From: Nitrososphaerota archaeon
Lineage (GTDB): Archaea > Thermoproteota > Nitrososphaeria > Nitrososphaerales > Nitrosopumilaceae
Assembly: GCA_016126025.1 (NCBI GenBank)
Contig: JAEFDA010000052.1
Span: 1 to 13,573, forward strand
Direction: 5' to 3'
Length of the DNA stretch: 13,573 nucleotides
The first letter of the stretch is position 1, and every line of letters begins with the position of its first letter. The notes under the pieces are model-generated. The model was given only the letters and a program-made list of their open reading frames with translations, was not told the origin of the DNA and made no database searches. The position numbers and the translations under genes were made by a program. Shown here piece after piece: positions 1 to 6,751 of the stretch.

Positions 1-89
1 AAACCCATCCGCAGAGAGGACGATACGCGCCTGTCCTTGACTCGTACAGATCAGATTTGGCTTAGCTGGATGCGTAGACACCGCCGCCA

Positions 90-106
90 CGGAGCGGGCA
101 GCTCCG
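90..106 (-). terminator. Hairpin downstream of the DUF371 gene
   Basis: A perfect 6-bp stem (CGGAGC / GCTCCG) with a 5-base loop lies 8 bases beyond the stop codon of the minus-strand DUF371 gene. It could help end that transcript. There is no T-run after it, which archaeal termination would normally need, so the role is a guess. The rest of bases 1-113 shows no gene that I can support. Confidence 0.25.
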
Positions 107-113
107 GCATGCC

Positions 114-539
114 CTAGGGTGCGTCCACCTCTATAACCAGCACGCCGCCCGCACCGCGCCGCAGGTCCCGCACCATCTCCCGGGGCATGTCGACGGAGGC
201 TGCATCGCACCCCACCGCCAGCGTCCGGGGACACAGAAAGCCGCTCTTTCGCACCACCATGTCTGTGGGGTGCTCCAGCGACAGCCCCGGATCCCCGCGC
301 CCGCGTATGACGAAGCTATTTTGGCCCACCGCAATGGTGACACGGACCCGGCTGCCGGCGCGCCTGAGGGCGCCCTTCACGTCCGCCGGAAGTCCGGCGC
401 ACCCCGCACCGGCGCCCACGCCCACTATGCAGTCGCCCCGGGGGGTGAGCGAAGGCTCCACGGTTATCTCCGTGGTGGTGCGGTGCGTGGACCTGACGTT
501 GGGATGCCCCGCAAAGGGCACCTCGAATACGTGTCGCAT
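114..539 (-). CDS. DUF371 family conserved archaeal protein
   Basis: The product resembles the DUF371 family, a small archaeal protein group of unknown function. What shows it is the run GHPNVRSTHRTTTEIT near the N-terminus followed by LTPRGDCIVGVGA, the family's most recognisable stretch; near the C-terminus come a CPRTLAVGCDAAS segment and a hydrophobic VLVIEVDAP end. I chose the start at 539 (141 residues, beginning MRHVFEV). An ATG at 566 would add nine residues, but it lies only about 9 bases from the sole A/T-rich box, so a transcript from that box would begin after it. The gene is divergent from psmA and probably shares its promoter region. No signal peptide or membrane segment is visible. 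The family assignment is from memory of its motif; no biochemical role can be stated. Confidence 0.8.
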   Translation of the reverse strand: MRHVFEVPFAGHPNVRSTHRTTTEITVEPSLTPRGDCIVGVGAGAGCAGLPADVKGALRRAGSRVRVTIAVGQNSFVIRGRGDPGLSLEHPTDMVVRKSGFLCPRTLAVGCDAASVDMPREMVRDLRRGAGGVLVIEVDAP

Positions 540-568
540 GTACGGCGCCAGACCGCTTATTGGCATGA

Positions 569-580
569 CTTAAATTAATC
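569..580 (+). promoter_or_regulatory. TATA-like box of psmA, possibly shared with the DUF371 gene
   Basis: CTTAAATTAATC is the only A/T-rich stretch between the two divergent genes. Its centre is about 25 bases before the psmA ATG, the spacing of a leaderless archaeal promoter, and no Shine-Dalgarno sequence precedes that ATG. Read on the other strand it lies about 36 bases before the DUF371 start at 539, which would give a leader of roughly ten bases. One box serving both directions is inference. Confidence 0.6.
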
Positions 581-599
581 TCGGCAGGGTCTGGAACCC

Positions 600-1328
600 A
601 TGCTTCCGGCGCAGCAGGGTTACGACAGGGCCATCACGGTCTTCTCGCCGGACGGCCGGCTGTACCAGGTCGAGTACGCCATAGAGACTGTCCGGCGTGG
701 CGCCATAGCCGTGGGCATAAAGGCCACAGACGGCGTGGTGCTGGCCGTAGAGGAGAAGACCCGGAAGCTGCAGATCGTCGAGTCTGCCCAAAAACTCTTC
801 AAGATAGACGACCACATGGGGCTTGCCGCGGCCGGATACATACCCGACGCCCGGAGCCAGGCGGACAACGCCAGGTTCTTTGCGCAGAGCAACCACCTCA
901 TATACGATGAGGAGGTCGAGGTGGAGACTGTGGCAAAGCACTTGGCCGACCAGTCCCAGCAGTTCACCCAGTTCGCCGGGGTGAGGCCATTTGGCGTGGC
1001 CCTGATACTGGGCGGCATAAACGTCGACGGGCCACACCTGTTCGTGACAGACCCCAGCGGCACCTACATCGAGTATGACGCCATCGCCATAGGGCGCGAC
1101 TCGGACCGGGCCACCCCGTTCTTGGAGAAGGAGTACAAGGCCGGACTATCCATGGAGGAGGCATCCAGACTGGCCATTGCGGCCATAAGAGAGGCCAGCG
1201 AGGCAAAAGACGGCGGCGAGCATATGCGGATGGCCCACATAGACGGGAACAACTACCGGGAGGTCGGCCCCTCAGACATAACGGCGTATACAGAGTCCGC
1301 CAAGACCACCTACAAGCCTGCCGAGTGA
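600..1328 (+). CDS. psmA: 20S proteasome alpha subunit
   Basis: This is the alpha subunit that forms the outer, gate-bearing rings of the archaeal 20S proteasome, the cytoplasmic protease fed by AAA ATPases. The 242-residue product has the usual length. The N-terminal tail reaches Tyr8-Asp9-Arg10, the conserved turn that orders the gate, followed by AITVFSPDGRLYQVEYA, the alpha-subunit signature. RPFGVALILGG and DPSGTYIEYDAIAIG follow, as in the family. The C-terminus is mildly charged. The start is fixed by a TATA box about 25 bases upstream and by the YDR spacing. The downstream methyltransferase starts one base after the stop, so the two are probably co-transcribed. Isoleucine is mostly encoded by AUA despite the high GC content. 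The catalytic beta subunit is not in this window. Confidence 0.97.
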   Translation: MLPAQQGYDRAITVFSPDGRLYQVEYAIETVRRGAIAVGIKATDGVVLAVEEKTRKLQIVESAQKLFKIDDHMGLAAAGYIPDARSQADNARFFAQSNHLIYDEEVEVETVAKHLADQSQQFTQFAGVRPFGVALILGGINVDGPHLFVTDPSGTYIEYDAIAIGRDSDRATPFLEKEYKAGLSMEEASRLAIAAIREASEAKDGGEHMRMAHIDGNNYREVGPSDITAYTESAKTTYKPAE

Positions 1329-1329
1329 T

Positions 1330-2142
1330 ATGGTGCGCCTGTCGGTGGCGATACCCGATTCGGCTCTCTCTGAGCACTCCACCAAGCTGGACAAGTCCCG
1401 CATGGTGTCCCAGATGGCCCGGTGCGCCGCCGTATTCGGTGTCGACGCCATACTGGTATACCGCGACGGCGACAACGTCGCCGACCGATCCCTGCTGGTG
1501 GCCACCCTCCGGTACCTAGAGACGCCGCAGTTCCTGCGGAGGAGCATATTTCCCAAGACTGCAAACCTGAGGTTCGCCGGGGCCCTGCACCCCCTGGGCA
1601 TACCCAGCCACGATGCCTCGCCGGACCCCCGCACCATACAGGAGGGAGAGATCCGGGAGGGCCTGGCGGTCACCGTCCGCGGAACCAGGTATGTGGACGT
1701 GGGCATAGGAAAGCTCCTGCCGCTCCCCGGAAGGGGCCGTGACGGCCGGGTCTCGGTCAGGTTCGGCTCCGGCCATCCGGATCCCAGACCGGCCGCAATA
1801 CCCCGGGATCAGATCCCCCACTACTGGGGCTATGCCGTACGGGAGAGGGGCAGCATAACCCAGACGGTGCGCGAGTGGAACGGCGGTGTCATAATAGCCA
1901 CCCGGACCGGCAACGCGGCCACCCCCCGCCGCATATCCCGGTATGTGGGGAGCGACTCCGCGACCTTGGTGGTCTTCGGATCCCCCGAGAGGGACGTCAA
2001 TGAGATAGCCGGGGGGCGGCTGGGCGGCCGGAACATGATCCGGCTCAACTTCTTTCCCCGACAGCGCACCCGCACGGTCCGCCTAGAGGAGGCCATGCTG
2101 GGAACCCTGACCATACTGAACATGGGGGCGGCGGCCGCATGA
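1330..2142 (+). CDS. SPOUT-family putative RNA methyltransferase (COG2106, C9orf114/SPOUT1-like)
   Basis: The 270-residue protein matches the archaeal/eukaryotic SPOUT group sometimes named putative RNA uridine-N3 methyltransferase, which would use S-adenosylmethionine through a trefoil knot. The N-terminal half reads like the family: a basic KLDKSRMVSQMARCAAVFGVD segment region, then LRYLETPQFLRRSIFPK and ALHPLGIPSHD. A central part (about residues 105-160) looks like the inserted OB-type domain. The knot is suggested by VVFGSPERDVNEIAGG and the C-terminal RLEEAMLGTLTILNMG. It starts one base after the psmA stop, with GTGAT just upstream, so translation is probably coupled. In many archaea this gene sits just before rpl3, as here, which hints at a role in rRNA modification; the exact target is unknown. 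The C-terminal overlap with a microprotein gene is four bases. Confidence 0.85.
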   Translation: MVRLSVAIPDSALSEHSTKLDKSRMVSQMARCAAVFGVDAILVYRDGDNVADRSLLVATLRYLETPQFLRRSIFPKTANLRFAGALHPLGIPSHDASPDPRTIQEGEIREGLAVTVRGTRYVDVGIGKLLPLPGRGRDGRVSVRFGSGHPDPRPAAIPRDQIPHYWGYAVRERGSITQTVREWNGGVIIATRTGNAATPRRISRYVGSDSATLVVFGSPERDVNEIAGGRLGGRNMIRLNFFPRQRTRTVRLEEAMLGTLTILNMGAAAA

Positions 2143-2243
2143 GAGGACGCGGCTTTCTGGTTTTGTGCATGTGTGTGGGAGCCGCATGCGCCGCAATAGG
2201 CGGCATCACCATCTGGAACATGATCCAAGTTCTGAACCCCTGA
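2139..2243 (+). CDS. Putative single-pass membrane microprotein, 34 residues
   Basis: An ATG overlaps the TGA of the methyltransferase gene by four bases (ATGA) and opens a 34-codon frame ending in TGA. The peptide begins MRGRGF, then has an unbroken hydrophobic stretch of about 20 residues (LVLCMCVGAACAAIGGITIW) and a short polar tail. Two arginines before the helix suggest an N-in orientation. The four-base overlap is the coupling style used throughout this cluster, which is the main reason to take it seriously. Against it: no strong Shine-Dalgarno sequence, very short length, and I do not recognise a family. A chance frame in GC-rich DNA cannot be excluded. Confidence 0.4.
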   Translation: MRGRGFLVLCMCVGAACAAIGGITIWNMIQVLNP

Positions 2244-2325
2244 CGTCTGGCCCTGGCCTGAAAAGATGGCGCGTTGTAGAGGATGGTCGTGCATATTTCG
2301 GATCAGTTCGCCGGTTTTCCTACGG

Positions 2326-2332
2326 TATATAT
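2326..2332 (+). promoter_or_regulatory. TATA box of the ribosomal-protein cluster
   Basis: TATATAT in otherwise GC-rich DNA is centred about 30 bases before the L3 ATG at 2359. Transcription would start about four bases before the ATG, giving a nearly leaderless mRNA. No Shine-Dalgarno sequence lies before that ATG. The box marks the start of a new transcription unit in the 115-base gap after the psmA/methyltransferase genes; nothing else is visible in that gap. Confidence 0.75.
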
Positions 2333-2358
2333 GGAGTCGGCCATTCCCCACTCCTACA

Positions 2359-3345
2359 ATGGGCCACCGTAAGCACAGCCAGCCGCGCCGCGGAAGCTTG
2401 GCGTACCTACCCCGGGGCAGGGCCAAGAGCATGGAGGCGCGCATACGCGGCTACCCCACAATATCCGGTGATGAACCCCGCATGCTGGTGCACTGCGGCT
2501 TCAAGGCCGGCTGCCTGCAGGTAGTGAGCATAGACGACCGCGAAAAGACCCCCAACGCCGGCAAGCAGCTGGTCAGCCTAGGGACGCTGGTGGTCACACC
2601 CCCGCTTACCGTTGTGGGATGGCGCGGCTATTCCAAGGACACCAACGGATTCCACGCGGAGTTTGACATATTTGCGGAGGATCTGCCCAAGAAGATAACC
2701 AAGAAGATAACCCTGCACACCGGCGAGGCGGCCGTCCGGAGGTCGCAGGACACGTCCAACCTAAGGCGCATATGCGCCATAGTGGCGGTGGTGCCCCGGG
2801 ATGCTGGCCTGGAGCAGAAGAAGCCGTACATATTCGAGGCCCCCATAGAGGGAGGCAGCGTGGATGCCCGCATCAATTACGTCTCCAATCTGCTGGGAAA
2901 GAGCGTCAGGGTATCTGACACCTTCAAGACCGGGGGCGCAGTGGACGTGGCCGCCATCACCAAGGGCAAGGGGTGGCAGGGTGTCATCAAGCGGTACGGC
3001 GCCAAGCGGAAGCAGCACAAGTCCCGCAAGTCCGTCCGGGAGCTGGGAAGCCTGGGGCCCATATCGCCCCAGTACGTGATGTACACCGTCCCCCGGGCCG
3101 GCCAGATGGGATTCCATCAGCGCGTCGAGTACAACAAACGCATAATGACGATGGGCGAGGCGGAGGTCGGCGAGATGGTGGGCCCGCCCGGCGGCTTCAA
3201 GCACTTTGGAGACATCCGGGGCGACTACATCATACTCAAGGGGTCGGTGCCCGGCACCTACAAGAGGCTGGTGAAGCTGCGGGCCCAGATCCGCAACGAG
3301 CCTGCCAAGATCTCCGAGCCGCGCATACTGGAAGTGGTGGTATGA
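2359..3345 (+). CDS. rpl3: Large-subunit ribosomal protein L3 (uL3)
   Basis: L3 binds 23S rRNA early in assembly and reaches toward the peptidyl-transferase centre. The 328-residue product has archaeal length. The N-terminus MGHRKHSQPRRGSLAYLPRG is typical of archaeal and eukaryotic L3. The late segment from KSVRELGSLGPISPQYVMYT to PRAGQMGFHQRVEYNKRI is the conserved loop region, followed by the GSVPGTYKRLVKLR motif near the end. An in-frame upstream start at 2266 would add 31 residues without family similarity and lies upstream of the TATA box, so I rejected it. L3 is the first gene of the cluster and its stop overlaps the L4 start by four bases. Confidence 0.96.
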   Translation: MGHRKHSQPRRGSLAYLPRGRAKSMEARIRGYPTISGDEPRMLVHCGFKAGCLQVVSIDDREKTPNAGKQLVSLGTLVVTPPLTVVGWRGYSKDTNGFHAEFDIFAEDLPKKITKKITLHTGEAAVRRSQDTSNLRRICAIVAVVPRDAGLEQKKPYIFEAPIEGGSVDARINYVSNLLGKSVRVSDTFKTGGAVDVAAITKGKGWQGVIKRYGAKRKQHKSRKSVRELGSLGPISPQYVMYTVPRAGQMGFHQRVEYNKRIMTMGEAEVGEMVGPPGGFKHFGDIRGDYIILKGSVPGTYKRLVKLRAQIRNEPAKISEPRILEVVV

Positions 3346-4154
3346 GGGTACCCGTATACGATGCCAGCGGCGCCGGAGTCGGCGAGGCGGAGCTTCCCCC
3401 ACTCTTCTCCACGCCGTTCCGCCGGGACCTCATCCGCAAGGCCTTCATAAACCTGGACTCCCACAGATACCAGCCACAGGGGAGGCACCCCACCGCAGGC
3501 ATGGACGTGGTGGCCCGCTCCAACGATCCGCCCACGGGCCGCGGAGTCTCCCGCATAGCAAAGATGCGCGGCGGAGGAGGCGGTCGGCAGGGCCAGGCCG
3601 GCGGCGTCGCATCGGTCAGGGGAGGCCGGCAGGCGCACCCGCCCAACGTGGCCAAGGTCACTTGGAAGAGGCTCAACAAGAAGGAGAACCGCTTGGCCCT
3701 CTGCTCGGCCATCGCCGGAACCGCCATGGGCGAAGCCATACGGTCCCGGGGCCACCGCACCGGCGGGGTGGAGTCGTTCCCTATAGTGGTGCAGGACTCG
3801 GTGGAAGAGATAGGCACCACCAAGGACCTCATAGCCCTGCTGAAGTCACTGGACCTGTACCAAGATGTATTGCGCCTGCAATTTCGGAGGAGCCGGACCG
3901 GCAAGTCGGCCCTGCGCGGCCGGTCCAAGAAGACCGGCAAGAGCGTCCTGTTCGTGGTATCCGACGGCACGGCGCTGGCACGCGCGTGCGGGACGGTGCC
4001 CGGCGTGGAGTGCAAGCGGGCATCAGGTATCAGCGTACTGGACATGGCCCCCGGCGCCGAGCCGGCCAGGCTCACCGTATACTCGGAATCGGCCTTGACC
4101 ATCCTGTCCAAAATGGCGTCGACGCACCTGCGTGTAATGGAGGCCGTGCAATGA
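3342..4154 (+). CDS. rpl4: Large-subunit ribosomal protein L4 (uL4)
   Basis: L4 binds 23S rRNA and lines the exit tunnel through a long glycine- and arginine-rich loop. That loop is visible at about residues 62-100: PTGRGVSRIAKMRGGGGGR, then VRGGRQAHPPNVAK. The N-terminus MRVPVYDASGAGVGEAELP and the following LFSTPFRRDLIRKAF are typical of archaeal L4. At 270 residues the length is normal. The start codon lies within the end of rpl3 (ATGA overlap), and an earlier in-frame start would run through rpl3. The gene ends with a GGAGG that doubles as the ribosome-binding site of L23. Confidence 0.96.
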   Translation: MRVPVYDASGAGVGEAELPPLFSTPFRRDLIRKAFINLDSHRYQPQGRHPTAGMDVVARSNDPPTGRGVSRIAKMRGGGGGRQGQAGGVASVRGGRQAHPPNVAKVTWKRLNKKENRLALCSAIAGTAMGEAIRSRGHRTGGVESFPIVVQDSVEEIGTTKDLIALLKSLDLYQDVLRLQFRRSRTGKSALRGRSKKTGKSVLFVVSDGTALARACGTVPGVECKRASGISVLDMAPGAEPARLTVYSESALTILSKMASTHLRVMEAVQ

Positions 4155-4465
4155 CCGGCGGATTCTACCGGCACCCCCGTGTCCACAGCGCCTCGCCCAT
4201 GAGCGTGGTGCAGGCCAACCGCATCATAATGCATCCCCACATCACCGAGAGAACGTTCGAGCTGGCATCCAACGAATCGCGCATATGCCTCATTGTATCT
4301 CGGGACGCCACCAAGACGCAGATAGTTGAGGCAGTCTCGGTGTTGTACAAGGAAAGGCCCGTGGGGGTCAACACGGCCCACACCATATACGGTAAGAAGG
4401 CATTCGTAAAGTTTGCCGACAGTGAGAAGGCCCGGGATCTGGCCACAAAGATGGGAATGCTATAA
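4151..4465 (+). CDS. rpl23: Large-subunit ribosomal protein L23 (uL23)
   Basis: L23 sits at the tunnel exit and docks signal recognition particle and other factors. The core VVQANRIIMHPHITERTFEL, followed by VSVLYKERPVGVNTAHTIYG and KKAFVKF, is the family pattern. I chose the ATG at 4151 (104 residues): it overlaps the L4 stop by four bases and has GGAGG seven bases upstream. The alternative ATG at 4199 would give 88 residues, closer to the usual archaeal length of 80-90, but has no ribosome-binding site. If 4151 is right, the protein carries an extra 16-residue N-terminal tail (GGFYRHPRVHSASP). Confidence 0.93.
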   Translation: MTGGFYRHPRVHSASPMSVVQANRIIMHPHITERTFELASNESRICLIVSRDATKTQIVEAVSVLYKERPVGVNTAHTIYGKKAFVKFADSEKARDLATKMGML

Positions 4466-4468
4466 TAT
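4461..4468 (+). promoter_or_regulatory. TATA-like box before S19
   Basis: TATAATAT spans the L23 stop codon and is centred about 25 bases before the S19 ATG at 4489, the leaderless distance. This is the only ribosomal-gene junction in the cluster with more than 20 bases between genes, and the S19 start lacks a well-spaced Shine-Dalgarno sequence. An internal promoter is therefore plausible. It is also where rpl2 would normally be. Confidence 0.5.
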
Positions 4469-4488
4469 GGACGGAGAATGCTGGCGCC

Positions 4489-4896
4489 ATGGTTAAGAAT
4501 TTCGAGTACCGGGGAGTTCCGCTGGAGAGGCTGGAGAAGATGTCCTTGGACCGCCAGCTGAAGCTGTTCAATGCCCGACAGCGACGCACATTGGGCAGGT
4601 ACATATCCCACGGCATATCAGACGACCGGCGTAAGCTCATAGAGGACATAAAGGCCGTGAAGGCAGGCCGCAAGAGCGGGCCCATAAAAACACACCTGCG
4701 GGATCTCATCATACTGCCATATCAGGTTGGAATCACCATAGAGGTATACTCGGGCAAGGAATTCGTACCCGTTACTATCGTCCCGGAGATGATCGGGCGG
4801 TACATAGGCGAGTATGTCATTACAAACAAGAGGGTGACGCACGGCTCGCCGGGCGTGGGGGCGTCCCGTTCCAGCCTGTACGTACCACTGAAGTGA
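4489..4896 (+). CDS. rps19: Small-subunit ribosomal protein S19 (uS19)
   Basis: S19 lies in the head of the 30S subunit near the A-site finger. The 135-residue product has the archaeal length and order: an N-terminal extension with FEYRGVPLERLEKMSLD, then RQRRTLGRYI, the central KTHLRDLIILPYQVGITIEV, the core GKEFVPVTIVPEMIGRYIGEY, and the C-terminal THGSPGVGASRSSLYVPLK. The start at 4489 fits both length and the TATA-like box. A GGAG lies 13 bases upstream, too far to be convincing. The following gene L22 starts just after or overlapping the stop. Confidence 0.96.
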   Translation: MVKNFEYRGVPLERLEKMSLDRQLKLFNARQRRTLGRYISHGISDDRRKLIEDIKAVKAGRKSGPIKTHLRDLIILPYQVGITIEVYSGKEFVPVTIVPEMIGRYIGEYVITNKRVTHGSPGVGASRSSLYVPLK

Positions 4897-4901
4897 TGTA
4901 T

Positions 4902-5360
4902 ATGGCTCGGTTCCGGTACGCATACCAGTATTACGACCCCAAGACCGACGTCCGGGCATCCATACGGGAGAATACCATATCCCACAAACATGCCCGCGAG
5001 ATCGGCCGGGCCATAAGCGGTCTGAGTCTAGAGCGCGCCCAAGACTACCTCAACGAGGTCGTAAACAAGACCCGGGCCGTCCCCTTCCGCCGCTACAAGA
5101 AACAGGTGGGGCACCGCTCCGATCCCGGAGTGATGGCCGGCCGCTACCCCGTAAAGGCCGCCGGCGAGATACTGCGCCTGCTCGCCAACCTAGAGTCCAA
5201 TGCCGAGTTCAAGGGCATGGACATAGATCGCATAGTGTTGCAGAACGTCACCGTCCACAAGGGTGGCCTCACGAAACGGTTCATGCCCCGGGCCATGGGA
5301 AGGGCCACGCCCCGGAACGACGCGCGCACCCACGTAGAGGTAGTGGGGAGGGAGACATAG
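4902..5360 (+). CDS. rpl22: Large-subunit ribosomal protein L22 (uL22)
   Basis: L22 binds 23S rRNA and contributes a beta-hairpin to the exit tunnel. The 152-residue product begins MARFRYAYQYYDPKTDVRAS, then shows KHAREIGRAISGLSLERAQDYL, RYKKQVGHRSD and ATPRNDARTHVEVVG, in the archaeal order. Three starts are possible: GTG 4893, ATG 4896 (TGATG overlap with the S19 stop) and ATG 4902. I prefer 4902 because GTGAT stands four bases upstream and MARF resembles family starts, but 4896 is nearly as good. The stop is one base before the S3 start. Confidence 0.94.
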   Translation: MARFRYAYQYYDPKTDVRASIRENTISHKHAREIGRAISGLSLERAQDYLNEVVNKTRAVPFRRYKKQVGHRSDPGVMAGRYPVKAAGEILRLLANLESNAEFKGMDIDRIVLQNVTVHKGGLTKRFMPRAMGRATPRNDARTHVEVVGRET

Positions 5361-5361
5361 C

Positions 5362-6021
5362 ATGTCAGCCCAGTCCACCGTTAAGAAGATGATCCGCGAC
5401 AACTACAACATGATGCTCCTGCGCGACTACCTGCGGCGCGAGATAAAAGAGGCGGGGTTCAGCCACTTCGACATACAAAAGCAACCTACCGGCACCCGCG
5501 TCTCGTTATACGTGGTGCGCCCCGGGGTCGTGATAGGCCGCAAGGGCTCGGTCATACGCGCCCTCACTGAACAGTTGGAGAAGGACTTTGACTACAAGAG
5601 TCCCCAGATCCGGGTAGAGGAGATAGCAAAGCCGGAGCTATCCCCCAGTGTGATGTGCAACAGGATGTCCTCACACATAGAACGCGGAACGGCCTTCCGC
5701 CGGGCCACGATGTGGGTGCTCCGCCAAGTCATGGAGGCGGGAGCCATGGGGGTGCAGATAACCGTCTCGGGCAAGCTGCGGGGCGACAGATCCTCCTTCG
5801 AGAAGCACACGGTCGGCATACTCCCCCGCGCCGGACACCACGCCCAAGTTATAGTAGACGAGGACATCGCCCACGTCCAGACACCCATGGGCCTAATCGG
5901 CATACGCATCCGCATAGCCCATAAGGAGAACTTTGCACCCGAGTTTTCCCTGAGCGATCGGGCCGGCGACGACCTTGGATCTGGCGACGCCGCTAAACCA
6001 GACAAGGAGACTTCGGATTGA
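5362..6021 (+). CDS. rps3: Small-subunit ribosomal protein S3 (uS3)
   Basis: S3 forms part of the mRNA entry channel in the 30S head. The 219-residue product has the KH RNA-binding motif with the GxxG loop at residues 59-62 (VVIGRKGSVIRAL). The C-terminal domain follows: GTAFRRATMWVLRQVMEAGA, GVQITVSGKLRGDRS and PMGLIGIRIRI. The last 20 or so residues are acidic and polar, as is common in archaeal S3. GGAGGGAG precedes the ATG by about seven bases, a strong ribosome-binding site. The stop overlaps the TTG start of L29. Confidence 0.96.
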   Translation: MSAQSTVKKMIRDNYNMMLLRDYLRREIKEAGFSHFDIQKQPTGTRVSLYVVRPGVVIGRKGSVIRALTEQLEKDFDYKSPQIRVEEIAKPELSPSVMCNRMSSHIERGTAFRRATMWVLRQVMEAGAMGVQITVSGKLRGDRSSFEKHTVGILPRAGHHAQVIVDEDIAHVQTPMGLIGIRIRIAHKENFAPEFSLSDRAGDDLGSGDAAKPDKETSD

Positions 6022-6221
6022 GCCGCACCAGCATGAAGTCCATCCGGGAGATGAGCGAGAAGGACCTGCTGGCGCGCATCCAGGAGAGTCGAGGGGAACT
6101 TGCCAAGATGCACACGGACGCGTCCAAGGGCACCATGCGGAAGGACGTTGGCAAGATAAAGCCGATGCGCCGCGACATAGCCCGGATGATGACCCGGCTC
6201 ACGGAGTTGAGAAATCAATGA
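6018..6221 (+). CDS. rpl29: Large-subunit ribosomal protein L29 (uL29), TTG start
   Basis: L29 is a small two-helix protein near the tunnel exit, partner of L23. The 67-residue frame contains MKSIREMSEKDLLARIQESR, the typical first helix, and ends in a second basic helix. I chose the TTG at 6018: it overlaps the S3 stop by four bases (TTGA), and AAGGAG lies eight bases upstream. The first ATG, at 6033, would shorten the protein by five residues and put the AAGGAG 23 bases away. The family length of 60-70 allows either. The stop overlaps the start of the RNase P gene by four bases. Confidence 0.92.
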   Translation: MSRTSMKSIREMSEKDLLARIQESRGELAKMHTDASKGTMRKDVGKIKPMRRDIARMMTRLTELRNQ

Positions 6222-6439
6222 TTCTGCGGCGCCGAGCGGCGGTGGCGGGCTCCTCCAACCATTGCCTGGTAGGATTAAATGGAACGGTTATCGACGAGAC
6301 AAAACATATGCTCGTGTTGCAGACCGCAAAAGGCCCCCGATGGATACCCAAGCAGGGTTCCACGCTGCTGGTTGGCGGACAGTACGTATCAGGAGAGGAG
6401 CTGCGTGGTCGGCTCCACGAGAGGCTGACTGGACCATGA
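6218..6439 (+). CDS. rnp1: RNase P protein component 1 (Rpp29/Pop4-like)
   Basis: This subunit assists the catalytic RNA in trimming tRNA 5' ends. The core HCLVGLNGTVIDETKHMLVL followed by GPRWIPKQGSTLLV is the Sm-like fold pattern of archaeal Rnp1. At 73 residues it is shorter than many relatives (about 90-130), lacking most of the N-terminal helix, although a short basic start (MILRRRAAVAG) remains. The ATG overlaps the L29 stop and its own stop overlaps the S17 start, each by four bases. Position between L29 and S17 is the usual one in archaea, although a SUI1/aIF1 gene that is often found here is absent. Confidence 0.9.
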   Translation: MILRRRAAVAGSSNHCLVGLNGTVIDETKHMLVLQTAKGPRWIPKQGSTLLVGGQYVSGEELRGRLHERLTGP

Positions 6440-6750
6440 TCGGTATTGACGTACCCATCCCGGAGCGCGCATGCGCCGACTCCAACTGCCCGTTCCACGC
6501 AGGCTTGCCTGTTCGGGGCAAGATCTTCGAGGGGACCGTGACTGGCACCCGGGCCAAAAAAACCATAACAATACAGCGCGAGTCGCCGGTGTACATAAGC
6601 AAGTTCAAGAGGTACGCCCGCAGTAAAAGCACTGTCCACGCCCACGCTCCCGAGTGCCTCGACATAGAGGAGGGGAACCGCGTCCTAGCCGCAGAATGCC
6701 GCCCCCTGGCAAAGTCCGTATCCTTTGTGGTGGTGGAGGTGCGCCGATAG
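6436..6750 (+). CDS. rps17: Small-subunit ribosomal protein S17 (uS17)
   Basis: S17 is an early 16S rRNA-binding OB-fold protein. The 104-residue product has the archaeal N-terminal segment with CADSNCPFHAGLPVRGK, then EGTVTGTRAKKTITIQRE and KFKRYARSKSTVHAHAPECL, ending in the beta-rich VSFVVVEVRR. The family's CxxxxCPFH pattern is kept (Cys13, Cys18, His21). The ATG overlaps the RNase P gene stop. GGAGGTG near the end of this gene serves as ribosome-binding site for L14. Confidence 0.95.
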   Translation: MIGIDVPIPERACADSNCPFHAGLPVRGKIFEGTVTGTRAKKTITIQRESPVYISKFKRYARSKSTVHAHAPECLDIEEGNRVLAAECRPLAKSVSFVVVEVRR

Positions 6751-6751
6751 C

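Noticed and set aside
1..113. Possible gene or RNA in the left edge
   Set aside because: Apart from the hairpin at 90-106, no frame, cloverleaf or promoter could be supported.
2266..2358. A 31-residue N-terminal extension of L3
   Set aside because: It starts upstream of the TATA box and has no similarity to L3; the ATG at 2359 gives the known archaeal start.
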